Assembly: GCA_902728285.1 (NCBI GenBank) | Contig: CACVBU010000408.1 | Span: 193,878 to 257,877, forward strand | Direction: 5' to 3' | Length of the DNA: 64,000 bases | Source: Clytia hemisphaerica | Taxonomy: Eukaryota; Cnidaria; Hydrozoa; Leptothecata; Clytiidae | In this document: positions 40,738 to 52,709 of the stretch, in pieces | Position numbering within the stretch: position 1 is the first letter of the stretch | Layout of the letters: each line of letters begins with the position of its first letter | Notes under the pieces: generated by a model | Told to the model about the DNA's origin: nothing | The model's input: only the letters and a program-made list of their open reading frames with translations | The model's database searches: none | Made by a program: the position numbers and the translations under genes

Positions 40738-42472
40738 GCATTGCACTTATAAGCATATCTAGGCTCAGATATGGGGAAAAATTAAGCATATGGGTATAGG
40801 CCACATTTTTGGTACACTGTCCCTTCCGTTACGTTTTTAAACTTATTCCGGTCATAACTAAGAAATCAAGCCAAAGTACTCAAAACTTTTAACTTTTTTG
40901 TGTTCTATGATAACATGCCCCTTTAAAAATAATATAATGTGACTATCTATAAATGATTTCTGCACCTTTGAGGTCCCTTTGAAGTCCAAATATCTCAATT
41001 TTTCTTTAAAAAATAATAAAAAATTGAACTTGATCTTAATTTTTTTTTCTCTAGGGCATAAAACCTACTCAAAAAGTTAACTTCATTCACATTATCCCCA
41101 AAAGAGGAGACTTTTGCATCAGATTTAATCATGATATCGTGTATCTATTACCCAGCAAGCAAATTTTTCTAAAATGTACAGTTTGGTACCCTGATTTTGT
41201 CCCTTCCGTTACGCTAGTTACTTTTAGTCAAAATTACCTAGTCAAGTTTACTTTTTGGGCCTCTTCCTGTCAGTTTATCATTGGGATGTTCCTAGATTCC
41301 ATTTTCATGCTCTCATCTAATTTCTAAGCTCAGTTTTTTCAAAAATTGTGCCTGAAATGGGAGATGGAGATGGAGACCAAATTTGTCCCTTCCGTTACGC
41401 ATGTATGATTTGGAATATTTAGTCAACTGATTCGCAATAATCATTTTCCTTTGGTGTAGTTTCTATACCCATAGGACTACTTATTTTCACAGAAGCATTT
41501 CTGAATTAGAATTTGTCTCATGGAGATAATGTGAAGTGAATCTTGTTGTCCCTTCCGTAACGAATGTCCCTTCCGTAACGAATGTCCCTTCCGTTACGGC
41601 ATTTTTTTATAAATGCTAATATAATAAAAATTCTGAGACTTTTTTGTTTTTTCTGTTCAAAACTAAGGTATTTGAAGACATTAAAATGTGTTTCAAGCTG
41701 AAAAGGTTTGAAACACTTCAATGACATTTGATGAAAAATAAGCAGAAAAGTATCCCTTCCGTTACGCTTTTATCATTTAGTTGGTATTTTAGGATAGTAT
41801 TTATCATAGTAATCATAGTTTTGGTAGATTTGTTAGACCCTTTGATTAGCTTCCTTCTATTATACCTCAAAAAAGATGTTCCATTGTTAAAAATAAGTTA
41901 AATATTAAAAAAAAAATGACATATTACAAAATGATTTACACATCAACTGATAATTTGTCCCTTCCGTTACACAAAATACACTCTACCGTCAACTTGAAAA
42001 ATATTTATTCAAATTTTATCAGTGGGATTGATTCAACAACTCTGAAGAAGCATTTTTCAATAAATGTCTTTCTTGAAATTGCAATATATAGGGAGAAACA
42101 CCTAGTCTCCATTGGTTTATTGATAAGGGTTAAAAACTTGACCGGGTGACAATTACAGCTACAAACCTTTTATAAAACAATGTTATTGAGGGGCACGCAA
42201 TTGATTATCATGGTAGAACCATTACTTAATACAAATAAATAGGTGTACCAAAAATGTGGCCTTTTATACCCATATGGCAAACATTACTTGAGCCTACGAA
42301 AAATGTTTTTTTCCTGATTTTGGCTTGAATTTTGAGGATTTTCAGTATTTCCCTAAATTTGTGTTTTAGATTTAAGCATCCCCTCAAGCATTTTTCAGCC
42401 TTATTAAAGCTTTGAACCTAAGCATCTCTGAGCCTGTTTTCGGAGTTTTGTATGCTTATAAAAAAAAACATG
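40738..42472. mobile_element. Same MITE family, large copy I with nested element
   Basis: Outer ends ttttttataagcattgcac and gtatgcttataaaaaaaaac; ggctcagat/atctctgagcc next inside. A second, inner TIR unit (40787-42276) is nested in it. Confidence 0.65.
40787..42276. mobile_element. Inner TIR unit with eight TGTCCCTTCCGTTACG words
   Basis: Ends catatgggtataggccacat and the inverse at 42276. The word tgtcccttccgttacg (or close) occurs at about 40818, 41198, 41384, 41547, 41565, 41583, 41753 and 41956, always in the same orientation. No ORF of note. Confidence 0.65.
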
Positions 42473-42865
42473 TATAAGCTAAACTACTATGGCAGTTCTG
42501 CTATGTTGCTTGAATAGATCAGTGATTTTGATGAGCTAGTATATTTTGAGTTGTTTAATCACTTGTGGTTTGAATCAGAAGCTGATAAATACTTTAAGTT
42601 TTTTTATTTACTTAACATTTATCTCCCTAGCGGGGCGCCACAGCATGTTTTTCATCTATTCATGATTAACATCGTTATCTCCGATTAAACACAAACAGTC
42701 CTCCCGAGGGGAACCAAAGGGGTTGAACAGAGACATGGCATATCAGTGATCATATCAGTTCTTCGAAAAATAGTGCACACGTAAAATAGGAATAGACTAC
42801 GAAAATAAAAGGTCCAAATCCAAGTGTGTAGTGTAAAAGAAAATAGATGTATACAGGATGAAAGA

Positions 42866-43840
42866 CTAAGAAGAGAGAAAATCTGAGAGCGTGCGCTGGG
42901 CATGCAAGCGCTGCGACAGAGGCATGTGGAGGTACAGATAGATAGCATCTGATTTCCAGTCACCCATCACTGCAATCGTGTCAAGTGGGATCCCAGCCTC
43001 TAATGCAAAAGAGGCTCCTCCACGCCGAAAAGAATGTGAGCCGTACTGAGACGAGGAAAGGCCAATGTTGGAGAGATGGTTGCGGAGAGAAAGCATGAAG
43101 TCTCTGTAGGTGAAAATCCTATTTGAGCCATAAAACGAGTCCCTCCAACAAAAGGCCTGAGCTTGGGGTCTCGCCCCAGGGGTCAACTGAAAAGCGTGGT
43201 TTACAGCCGAAACAGGAGAAAGGGGAGAAGACATGGTAACCAAGGGTATAGTAACAGTGCGTTGACCCAGCTGCATAGTCTTGCTCCACCTGACCCTGAT
43301 GTAAACTGTAGAAGGATCCAGGGTGAAGTCAGACCTGACAAGAAAGGTAGCTGGGGAAAAATCCTGATGGGAGAGAGGGAGGAGGTGACTCTTCCTAAAC
43401 AAACCAAAAAAGGAAACAAGGCAAATAGCCCAAAAAGAAGCGTGCTTGCTGTCAGAAAGTTCCAAATGCTGCCGGATACGGTAAAGAATATCAGTCATAA
43501 TAGGAAGTCTAGGCACTGGAGGGGATCCATTGGTGCGTTTGATACCTTTGAGAACCGAGCTCAAAAACCAATTATCTGCCAAGGGATTAACCAAACCATA
43601 GTCCTTGTGGAGTAGGCCAACATAACTAATGTAGACGCAAACTGACTGGGGCAACAAAAATCGAGCCAAGTAGGCAGCATACAAACAAAGATGCACTGTA
43701 GAAACAGGAGCGGGTGAGATGTCCAGCATGGAGCAAAAACGGAGGTAGGTCTTACGGTGAGTACGATAGGCCTTGTGTGTATTGGGGGCTAATGTAGCCT
43801 GTCGATAAAACAAAACATCGTTCAGGAGCGAAGACGCCAT
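42866..43840 (-). CDS. DIRS-type tyrosine recombinase
   Basis: 324 codons from ATG 43840. N-terminal SAM-like region (NTHKAYRTHRKTYLRFC) and catalytic domain with LFRKSHLLPLS (first Arg), YGSHSFRRGGASFALEAG (HxxR) and GDWKSDAIYLYL (Tyr nucleophile region). In the family this enzyme integrates a circular cDNA. The ORF is intact although the RT upstream is broken, so the copy could only move in trans. Confidence 0.85.
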   Translation of the reverse strand: MASSLLNDVLFYRQATLAPNTHKAYRTHRKTYLRFCSMLDISPAPVSTVHLCLYAAYLARFLLPQSVCVYISYVGLLHKDYGLVNPLADNWFLSSVLKGIKRTNGSPPVPRLPIMTDILYRIRQHLELSDSKHASFWAICLVSFFGLFRKSHLLPLSHQDFSPATFLVRSDFTLDPSTVYIRVRWSKTMQLGQRTVTIPLVTMSSPLSPVSAVNHAFQLTPGARPQAQAFCWRDSFYGSNRIFTYRDFMLSLRNHLSNIGLSSSQYGSHSFRRGGASFALEAGIPLDTIAVMGDWKSDAIYLYLHMPLSQRLHAQRTLSDFLSS

Positions 43841-43848
43841 GTCTTGCC

Positions 43849-44379
43849 CTAAAAAACAGATGAGAAGCAGAGGCTAGAGTGAAGCAGCCCCACCAAAAAG
43901 AAAAACGAGCAAGGGGACATGTGCCCCAATGCTGCAAGGTTCACAGAGTTAGGACCGTACCAGTAGAGCAAATGTTGAACAAAGGCCTGAAGATGACAGG
44001 GAAAGTGGAGAAGTGAAATGTGGTCCGCAAGGACATTAAGTTTACCAGGAACATGAAACACCTTGATACTAAAGTTGAAAGTAGCTGAGAGCCAAAAGGC
44101 ATCTCTCAGGTGGGACATCATGTCTGGATCCTTAGTGGTACCTTTGTTCAACATTGCTACCGCTGCTGTGTTGTCGCAGTGAACGTGGACCACCTTATTC
44201 TGAAGAAGGGGAGCCCATCGTTTCAGGGCAAGGACAACACATAAGGCCTCCTTGTAATTGATGTGAGAACCAGAAAAGGGTGGGTAGTCAACCAGGAGGT
44301 TGGAGTAGAACCAATCTCCTTGAAACTCAGCTCCGATACCCGTAGAGCATGCATCAGTATGTAGGTCAACAACCGGGCC
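43849..44379 (-). pseudogene. DIRS-type RNase H region
   Basis: Open for 177 codons. VVDLHTDACSTGIGAEFQGD, INYKEALCVVLALKRWAP, VHVHCDNTAAVAMLNKG and FHVPGKLNVLADHISLL fit the RNase H fold, with D/E/D/D-type residues (LHTDA, YKEA, CDNTA, LADHIS). Joined directly to the truncated RT. Confidence 0.75.
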
Positions 44380-44380
44380 T

Positions 44381-44923
44381 TACCTACAAAGTAGGTAAAG
44401 TGATCATCTCCTGTGAACTTCCACTTTAACCCTAGAGCATCATGGTTGGCCGGGTGTACAGGAATAGACCTGTAAGCACGACAAAGGTCAACTTTGGCAA
44501 TAAAATAGTCCTTCCCTATCAGTTTGGTGGCATCACTTAGGGACTGAAAGGACTGCTTTTCAACAGAAATGTAGGAGTTAACTCCTTTGCCCGGAGGCAT
44601 TGAACAGTCATGAATAATGCGAATGTCATCAGAATCTGGCTTTGGAACAGCTCCAAGTGCACTGACAATTGATGGCTTAGAATTAACAGCGACATAATTA
44701 CCGGCCACAATCTCCTCGAGGATAGCTTTGTCAACTTTCTCTTTAAAGATTGGACCGGGGGCAGAAGAATAGTGTTCTCCATCTCCGCTGGAGTGATAGA
44801 AGAATCTGAGGGCAAGAGCTGAAATCCATTTTCGACCCCTTCGAGAATGAAGGCCCGATCCGGATCATCTCTAAGTTCCCTTTCCCAAACAGAAAGGACA
44901 AGCGGAGATGAAGACAAAGACAA
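44381..44923 (-). pseudogene. DIRS-type reverse transcriptase, broken
   Basis: Begins with ELRDDPDRAFILEGVENGFQ in one frame, changes frame near 44780, then FKEKVDKAILEEIVAGNYV, GAVPKPDSDDIRIIHDCS, FIAKVDLCRAYRSIPVHP and DHFTYFVG. The next expected RT blocks, including the YxDD-type catalytic site, are missing: after FTYFVG at 44381 the RNase H region begins in another frame. Not capable of reverse transcription. Confidence 0.8.
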
Positions 44924-44935
44924 TGGAGAAAGAGG

Positions 44936-46291
44936 TCATTGGCCCGGAGGACCTACCTCTAAAGATGAGTGAAGGCACCCTTGGTGATTCTTCCCACAGG
45001 CCTGCGAACCAACTTTCCGGTTGCAAACATGGGAGTACTTACAAGGGGACCTTTGACAACCTTTTTTGCTGTTGTACAACCTGCATATTTCTTCCCCGTT
45101 TGGAAGATGTGCAACAATGAAGGATTTCAAGTTGCCAGACTCGCCGGGGTTATTCGATGAGTTACACCCAGCCCCTGACGCAGTAGATTTCGCAGCCCAG
45201 CGCGGAATAAGAAGAGCTTCGTGTAGGTGACTATGATCAGTACTCCATGGGTAGCCATATGTGTGCTGCAAAACTCGAAATTCATCATCATAATGCAGCA
45301 CAGACTGCCACGAGTATTTAGTCGCCAGTTCAAGAACCTTCACAGAGTAGGCAAGGTATTCCCTAATCTCCTGCATGGAGGGAAGCTTACTTGAAAACAA
45401 AAGTTCATAAAAAATTCTAAGGTTAGCTATGTTAAATTGTTCTACTGTAACAGACGACAGTTTCGGTTTTGTATCTTGCAGAGAAAGTTTTAGAACACAG
45501 TTATTTTCACTTGCAAACACTTTTTTTTCTTCTGAAGGACGTAGCCTCGAAACAAAATCAACTATACAAAGAGGCTTACCACGAGTTGGATCATTCGTTC
45601 TTGTTGGACGTAGCAGGATTTCGCTTTGGTTGATTGTTGGACGTTGAGGATGGAGAGTGGATTGTAAATCAAGATTCTGTTGGGCCCCCACTAAAGGTGA
45701 AGGGTTTACAGCAGACGAAACGATGTGCGGAAGGACGGATGTTGTTGTAGTTTGGGGAATCCGAAGGAATGCTTGATCCAATCCAATAGACGTTTGGGGG
45801 ATTCCCTGGCGGGCGGTTGAGATGGGCACTAATGGTGGAGCTGATGAAGAAGGGAGGGCGTTTGAAGATTGGGCGGTTGAAACTCGAGAGGGTGCAGCTT
45901 GTCTACTGGCTCTCAAACAAAGAATTGCCAGTCGTTTGCTTTCAATTTCTCCAGCCAAACTTTTTTCTTCCTCCTCGATATCATGCCTGAGGGTTTGTTC
46001 CTCATTTTCCAATACAGATAGTTCTTCCCTTAGCATATCAATTTGGCTATGGGCGGCAGGAAGTCCACTTCGCTCATCCAAACTGGCAGATCTTCGATGT
46101 AGCTGCCGTGAATCCCTTGTTTTTGGACTGGATTCAGGCGTAATGTTTGGTGGTGAGGCTGATATCCCTGTGCAATTTGGTCCAGGTATGCCAAAATCAT
46201 GTCTTACTCTTTCAATGTGACACCCAGGGCATTTTGAAGCTCTGGAAGATCTGGATTCAGTAGACTTTGGTGACAGTTCAGTGGAAGACAT
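44936..46291 (-). CDS. DIRS-type retrotransposon gag-like protein
   Basis: 451 codons from ATG 46291. N-terminus with CPGCHIERVRH; Ser/Pro-rich; coiled coil with EELSVLENEEQTLRHDIEEE; middle domain; C-terminal Cys/His motif ICRLYNSKKGCQRSPCKYSH followed by VCNRKVGSQACGKNHQGC. This arrangement is typical of the first ORF of DIRS/Ngaro-like tyrosine-recombinase retrotransposons. The RT part follows immediately downstream on the same strand. Confidence 0.75.
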   Translation of the reverse strand: MSSTELSPKSTESRSSRASKCPGCHIERVRHDFGIPGPNCTGISASPPNITPESSPKTRDSRQLHRRSASLDERSGLPAAHSQIDMLREELSVLENEEQTLRHDIEEEEKSLAGEIESKRLAILCLRASRQAAPSRVSTAQSSNALPSSSAPPLVPISTARQGIPQTSIGLDQAFLRIPQTTTTSVLPHIVSSAVNPSPLVGAQQNLDLQSTLHPQRPTINQSEILLRPTRTNDPTRGKPLCIVDFVSRLRPSEEKKVFASENNCVLKLSLQDTKPKLSSVTVEQFNIANLRIFYELLFSSKLPSMQEIREYLAYSVKVLELATKYSWQSVLHYDDEFRVLQHTYGYPWSTDHSHLHEALLIPRWAAKSTASGAGCNSSNNPGESGNLKSFIVAHLPNGEEICRLYNSKKGCQRSPCKYSHVCNRKVGSQACGKNHQGCLHSSLEVGPPGQ

Positions 46292-46412
46292 ATTGATGGA
46301 TACAATTAAGGATTAGCAGCAATTAAAATCAGTAAGATTGTGATGATAGTAGTTGATAAAGTTAGCAAATTATAAAAACAGCAGTACAGCAAAATGAAGA
46401 ACTGAAAAGGAC

Positions 46413-48320
46413 TGGCCAGGTACTAGGGATTTATGTTAAAAATGGATTTTTTGGAATCATAAACTGATTACCCCTTCAAAATGTGCCAAAACATGTATAA
46501 TTTCCGAAAAAGTCGAACAAATTTGGTAGAAACCTTTTTTGACTTCCCTACTGGGACCTTTAAGGCCACGCCTACCTCGGAATCTCACTGCTAGGTTGCC
46601 TAAAAAAGAATTCTCAAAAACCTATCAAGTTACCCCTCATTTGAAAGGTAATTTAATGTAGATTAAGAAAAACATCATGACTATGCATCAAAATGAAGTG
46701 ATAAGGTTGTAGAGTACATTACATTGCTCTTGAAAGAGGCTTTTTTAGTGTAATTGTGTAATGTCTTAAAAAATTCATACTTTTACAATTAAAATTCATA
46801 CTTTCATTATATATATTTTTTGGAAGACCTACATGAAATAAACATAAGTGCTTATTTTCTACTGATATCATACATTTTGAATCTACAGGATCATTTTAAA
46901 AATCTAAAAACTATAAAACTAAGGATAAAGGAGCTTTTTGACAAATAAGAAATTTCGTTGCTCTAATCGAGAACAGTCGAAGTCCGTCAACCTTATACTA
47001 TCCAAAAGATATTTTACAGAGTTTGAAGGGTACTTCCTTGCTATTAGATTTTAAACCTAATAAATTGAAATTGAAATATTTTTGACAACATTTTATCCTC
47101 ACAGTTCCAAGATATTGGACTGATTTTAGTTGCAATTACTTGGTCGACAGATGTCCTAATTATTTCAACTTTTTCAGGGAATGTCCAGTTGTGTCTGCTT
47201 TTATCAGTTCGTGTCATGTATGAAACTGTTACTGGTTGAACCTTTTCTACTACTCCTAAATGTCATTTTGTCTCATTTCCAATACCTTCATGCCAAAAGG
47301 CAATAACATGCTCCCCAATATCACAAGTCATTGGACTTTACTGCTCCCCAATATCACAAGTTTTTTGACTGTATTGTTTCATCCCCTTGACCTTGTAAAG
47401 GAGAGTTGTCTTGAGTTCCAGTGTTAGTGATTTACTATCATCCCTCTTACCCACAATTCCATGTATAACATTTCTAAGATCTCCAATAGTTGTCTAAGAG
47501 AATCAACGTGCAATACTGAGGTAAGAGCTCAAGTTTTCAACATACTCTTTGTGGAGAGGTTGCGATAATCTTTTCTCAAACGAAAGACTGCAGCTGTTTG
47601 CTTGAGAGACATTCATGTATTTTTGGCATATTTCACTTCATTATACATCATTTTTGTTTATCATCCAAGTTTGTTCCTACGTACTTCTTAAGTAATTTCT
47701 TCTTCTGAGTTATATGGGCCTGAGATAAGTCTCCAATAATGAGTACTTTTTTGACTCTTCACTCAAACTTGCCTTTTCTTTTTCAGTAAAGGCTTCAGTT
47801 TTCTGCTCCTTGACTTTATCCGCCTATTCAAGTTTGATTACCTTGACTTCTTTGGAGGGTTTTATAAACTTTTGAAAGTGATTTGGATTTGTTTGCTCAA
47901 GAATGTCATGTTTTTATTGAGTACCATTTTTTTCATACATGTACTTACTGAGCTCTTGAAAAAATACTGCTACCATATCCTATGACAAAAAGTCTGATTT
48001 ACTCAATTCTGTATGATTTTTTTGAAAGTATTGATCAAAGTATAACGATTTGGATGGAGAAATGATTGTAAGAGCTTAATATACTCAACATGCGTTTTTA
48101 GAGGGAAAATCACAAAATGACCATCTTTTGACAAAGAAAAAAATCACTCCTAGGGCGGCCCCTTTTGTCGGTGGACCCTAAATACCCGAGGGAAACCAAA
48201 AATGGTTCCTACCCTAAAAATTGATGTTTTTTCAAGTATTTATAACCTTTGGCACATTTTAAGAGGGTAATCAGCATGATCTGTTCCTAACATAAATCCC
48301 TACAGGTACCCTGTTCTGCT
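46413..48320. repeat. Diverged inverted repeat arms around 1.6 kb of AT-rich DNA
   Basis: caggtactagggatttatgt (46417) and gattaccccttcaaaatgtg (46468) reappear inverted as acataaatccctacaggtac (about 48290-48310) and cacattttaagagggtaatc (about 48252). Arms about 150 bp, roughly 70 percent identical. May be the end of the DIRS copy or an unrelated old element. Confidence 0.5.
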
Positions 48321-48690
48321 ATATGTATGGGAGTCTGAAAGAGAGGCTAAATGGGAAATCTGAGCCCAACAGGGCAGACACAAATCAAAACAAACTGATG
48401 TATCTAAACTCTGATATACCTACATATATCAGACACAAAAATGCTTTTTTTATCTCCGTAGTAAAACGCCACACATTTCAGAAAACCAGCGATTCTACAA
48501 ATATCTCAAATTTGTCTCAGCTGCTCAAACCTTTAACCGACAAAATTCTCCAAAATGTGCAGAATAGGCATGAATAGGCGAGTCAAATTTAAAAATCTTC
48601 AAAAGGATAGCACAGTTGTGACAAATTTTGAATCCAACTTTTTTACCTGTATACAGCTCGGAAGATTAACCGCCTTCGGCGGTCGAAAAG

Positions 48691-49272
48691 CAATTTAGAC
48701 AGGGGGGGGTCTTGCAGTTACTCCTTGACACTATGTGGAGTAACTGCAATTTTGGACATTTTCTACAGACACCACCACCCTTGCAGTTATTCCATATTGT
48801 ACTAACTGATTTTACCCTCAAAATTGGTGTATACCACCCCCAAAAGTGCCAAATTTGGCAATTTTTTCACTGAATTCCTCATTTTTGATACCATTTTACT
48901 GGGTTCGTCTTATTAACGACCGTTCAAGAGTTAAATATCTCAATTATTTTCCAAGTTTGTTAAAATATCTTTCATGCCTTGATTGAAGAAAAAATTTTGT
49001 GATTTTTTTTGACTTTTGAAAAAAATGTTTTGAATTTTTTTTACTTCCGGAATTTTTAAAAACCTAAAATTTTAAGTGAAAAATTGAAAAATGTGCTCAC
49101 TTAGTACACCATATCCTACCAAAATCGACAATTTTGGGCTTAGGCACCACCCATGTTGCAGTTAGTCCACTGGTGGAGTAACTGTTTTCCCAAATTTTGG
49201 TTTATATACCACCACGGTAGTAATTGTCATAGTGTTTATATAATAACTGCATGACCCCCCCCCTGATTTAGA
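48691..49272. mobile_element. TIR element with repeated GCAGTTA-TCC words
   Basis: aatttagacaggggggggtc at left, inverse gaccccccccctgatttaga at right. ttgcagttactcc, ggagtaactgca and ttgcagttattcc occur inside. A similar gcagtactttgag...actaactgtagg stretch follows at 49450-49540. Confidence 0.65.
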
Positions 49273-50470
49273 ATTGACTTATTTATCTTCTTAAATCTGA
49301 TAAAAACAAAGTTGCACTATTCTTTGTGGCTTTCCCGCTTTTTCCTGAAGAATTGTCAATACAATGGTTTTTTTTTTAATATCCTCACAAAATTTCATTT
49401 TTCACGCAACATTTGGTAATTTTTTAGCAAGTGACCACCCTTTTTTGCAGTACTTTGAGTACTGAGTGATTTCATCCGATTCACATGGCACCACCACAGT
49501 ACTAACCGGCATAGTGTCATGTACTAACTGTAGGGAGGTCAGTCGAAATTTCAAACTCATTTGCAAAATGTCAAATCATGTTAAACATGGTTTCAGCCCC
49601 CCCCCCCAGAAATCTGAAGGGCACCTAAGCCAGGTTAGTAGTAGGGCGCTAATGTTTTGCAATTCTTTGGGGTTACCTATTCATTAAGGGTACCTAGCTG
49701 TCTTGATGGAGGCTCTGGGGGCTGGTTATATTTTCCAAATCGAATATTTCAAAATATTTCAAATTATTGAATTTTTTTACACCACCACCTAGTTTCCCAT
49801 TCAATTTTTCTTTCGTTTCACATCATGCCATCTTAATTGCTATATTTTTCTAATGTGATTGTTTTGATTTACAGCCGCCATCTTTATAGCATAACAACAA
49901 AGATCATTAAGATTTTAGGAATGACAAAAGAACCTCTCCATGGCACTGAAATTGAAAGTGTTTCACAAAAAAAATCCTTGCGAGAAGTTTGGGGTGAGTG
50001 TGTTTTTCCGTAGAGCGAGCCACAGACCCGGGGCTCACCATGCCATTAACTATCCCTTAGCACATTACACTCGAAACTATTTGATTATTGTAAAGATTTT
50101 TTCAGATTTGGAAAGAAAAAATATTTATCTTCTTAAAATGTTAACCATCAGTAACAATGGTTAAAAAATCTTGTAAATTGATTAAAGGAATATTTAGCAT
50201 TTTAATTTTAACATTAACTGAAATTGTGAAAAAAGTAGAACGCTCTAGTCAGCTAACGTGGTACATTTCGAAAACTATTAAACTATGACAGGAAAATGCA
50301 AAAGATTCAGGTCAATAGCTGTCTTGGGTGGCTAGCGCTTTTGATTTTAGTATCCCCGGTAAAAAGTCTGTGAATAAGAATTTTGAAAAAGCGCGTCTGT
50401 GAGTACTCATTTTCAAATTTTTGAAATAACAAAAAATCACTTTCTTGATAATTTGAAGTTGGAAAAAGAA

Positions 50471-50740
50471 CTGTGAATGGTCCTATCCAACAGCCCTGCC
50501 TGAATCAGCCCAAATAACTGTTATGAAAAATCTTTGTGTTATTTTAGTGTTTACAAACATTCCCTCTCCAAGTTGAACAATAAACTATTGCAAGGACTCT
50601 CAAAACAAAACATCTAACAAGATGACTATGATGTCAAGATGTCAATTACTGTAATGTGATCAAAATTAAGTGTGAGTTGTAAAAATAATAACCACTATTA
50701 TTCTGAATGTGTTGCTTGTACTTAATACGTTAACAATTTA
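50471..50740. repeat. Dispersed repeat, copy 1
   Basis: From gtgaatggtcctatccaaca to gttaacaattt; resumes for about 18 bp after the mariner-type insertion. Copy 2 is 52710-52968. Contains acaaacattccctctccaag. Confidence 0.75.
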
Positions 50741-51584
50741 CCGTCAACTGCTCCAACTTGGGACTATCTTACGCAACATGGGACGGCCATTCCACCACCA
50801 TTTCACCGAACCTCCAAAGTCATTTGATTTGAGTTTAATGAATCGCGTATTAAAAAATACACGATTCCTCTTTGGCACCAAGTAGGCTTTTAAATCGAAA
50901 TATGAAAAAAATCTGTAGTGTAACACGCGCTAATGTGAGCGTTCGACGTCACTCGCGCAGCAAGTTACACACTTGCTATATTTTTGTTAATCTCATCTGG
51001 CGGTAGGCGTTTAGGCGGCAGGCGGTTAGGCGGCAGGCGTTCTCTAATTCTCCATTCGGCGTCCGGTCATTTTTAATGAAAACAAAAGTTAAAAAGGGCA
51101 CGCTATCAGTGAAAGTTATCGTGACATGTTATGACAGAAAGTATAATTGATAAACTTGGTGGAGTTATCAAAACAAATTTGTTGTCAAAGAGATTTAACA
51201 GTAAGTGAAAATACAGGCCAGATATCAACAAGTCCCATGCAGTTACATCAATATGCCAAAAACATTTTTTTCAACCACCTTCACTTCAAGATAGGCCACC
51301 ATAGAATGAACTTCCTTTTATAGGATGAACCATATTCATGTGGCTTTCAGCCTTGCACTCCATCACAAAGCCTATTTGAGATATTTTACTAACTAGCCCA
51401 GAGAAAAATTATAAACCTTTATTATTTGAATGCATGCCTTTTAAATACTCAAATATAAAAAAATTAAAACATTTTAACTTGGTCATTAGTCAAAAAAGTC
51501 ATTAAAATTGATTAGCCTCTGCGATGGAGTATTGATGTAACTGCCATGTTGCGTACATTCGCCCCAAGTTGGAGCAGTTGACGG
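50741..51584. mobile_element. Mariner-type non-autonomous element (TA target)
   Basis: TIR ccgtcaactgctccaacttg at the left, exact inverse cca agttggagcagttgacgg at the right, flanked by TA on both sides. The copy of the surrounding repeat at 52710-52968 lacks this insertion. Confidence 0.8.
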
Positions 51585-51721
51585 TATGTAATAAAAAATT
51601 ACAGTGAAATCGGGTAACTTGCATCAGTAGAGGTTAACATGCATAGCCCTCAAATGAATGACCTGGCTGGTCATTAAAATACAAAATTAAATCAAAACAA
51701 AAATGGTAGAGTCAAACAAAA

Positions 51722-51928
51722 TCCAAACACCGGACATGACCAGTCCGGTGCGTCTGGTGTTTCTTAATTTTTTGTTTCTTAATTTTTTGTTTCATAAATG
51801 TCCGGCGTCCAGAATTCCCTGTATGCAACACCGGACTGACACCGGACTTATTGCGTCCAGTGTAGCGAAAGGATACTTTTTGCCACCGGACAAATACACC
51901 GGACAGTCCGGTGCGTCGGCAGGGTCCT
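51722..51928. mobile_element. CACCGGAC-rich element, truncated copy
   Basis: Matches the right part of 62828-63173 and ends in the same TIR (gtgcgtcggcagggtcct). Left half missing. Confidence 0.7.
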
Positions 51929-51948
51929 AAAAGAAGTACTGTAAGTTG

Positions 51949-52410
51949 GGCGATGGGAATTTGATGTTCTGTTTACCGTCGACCGCCCTCATGCTCTTGA
52001 GCCGCCGCTCAAAAAAGTTCATTATTTCTTAAAAACTCATTATTTTCTTCTTTTCCTGTGCCAAGCTATCCAAAACACTCAAAGTGAATCAAAAATAACA
52101 TCTTCGCTAACAAAATGAGTAAAAAACATGGTTCCAATCACGTCCGCGATTGGGGCAGGCATTTTTTTAAGCAGTGGGTTGCATCAAGGGCGGGCGTTTT
52201 AGAAATTCGCGTTTTAGACACGTCTCGAACGCGTTTGAATTTTCGCGCATGTCATTTTGATTCCGAAAGTGAATGCAGCTTGATTTCACGGTGGAATTCA
52301 ACTTCGTTGGAAGCACCACGTAGGAATAATGAATAATGAATAATGAAATTTTTCCGCATCAAATATTTTTTGAAACGCGACGGTAAACAGAGCATCAAAT
52401 TCCCATCGCC
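51949..52410. mobile_element. PIF/Harbinger-like MITE, TTG target
   Basis: TIR ggcgatgggaatttgatgtt at 51949 and its inverse ending cccatcgcc at 52410; flanked by ttg on both sides. The TIR continues ctgtttaccgtcg. 3-bp target and TIR resemble 57282-58448. Confidence 0.72.
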
Positions 52411-52709
52411 TTGGTGTAATGTCAACATCCCTCATCTATTTTTTTCTCAAAAATCCTGCTTTTGTTACAGCCGCAGCAGCAGGTGCGAGCTTCAACCACC
52501 TCCCTACAAACTGTGTGCTTGACCCCGTCCCCCAGCTTATTCTATTGGCCTAATCACACTGGAAAAAGTCCCCATTACGACATCACGCAAACGACTTGTT
52601 GGGGGCCTCTTATCAGACTCAATCGATATCCAATCCATTGATTGATCAAAGATTATCGATAACATAGGAAAAAGTTTTCAATTGATCGAGGGTGGGCGTC
52701 TGGTTGATA

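Larger units (their letters stand above)
42866..46291 (-). mobile_element. DIRS-like retrotransposon, degraded
   Basis: gag-like, RT, RNase H and tyrosine recombinase in this order on the minus strand. Exact ends not found; no long terminal repeats recognised. The RT core deletion and a frameshift show it is non-autonomous. Confidence 0.8.

Noticed and set aside
43163-43615. 150-codon plus-strand frame
   Set aside because: Antisense shadow of the tyrosine recombinase.
52115-52336. 73-codon frame
   Set aside because: Lies wholly inside the Harbinger-like MITE 51949-52410; no motif.
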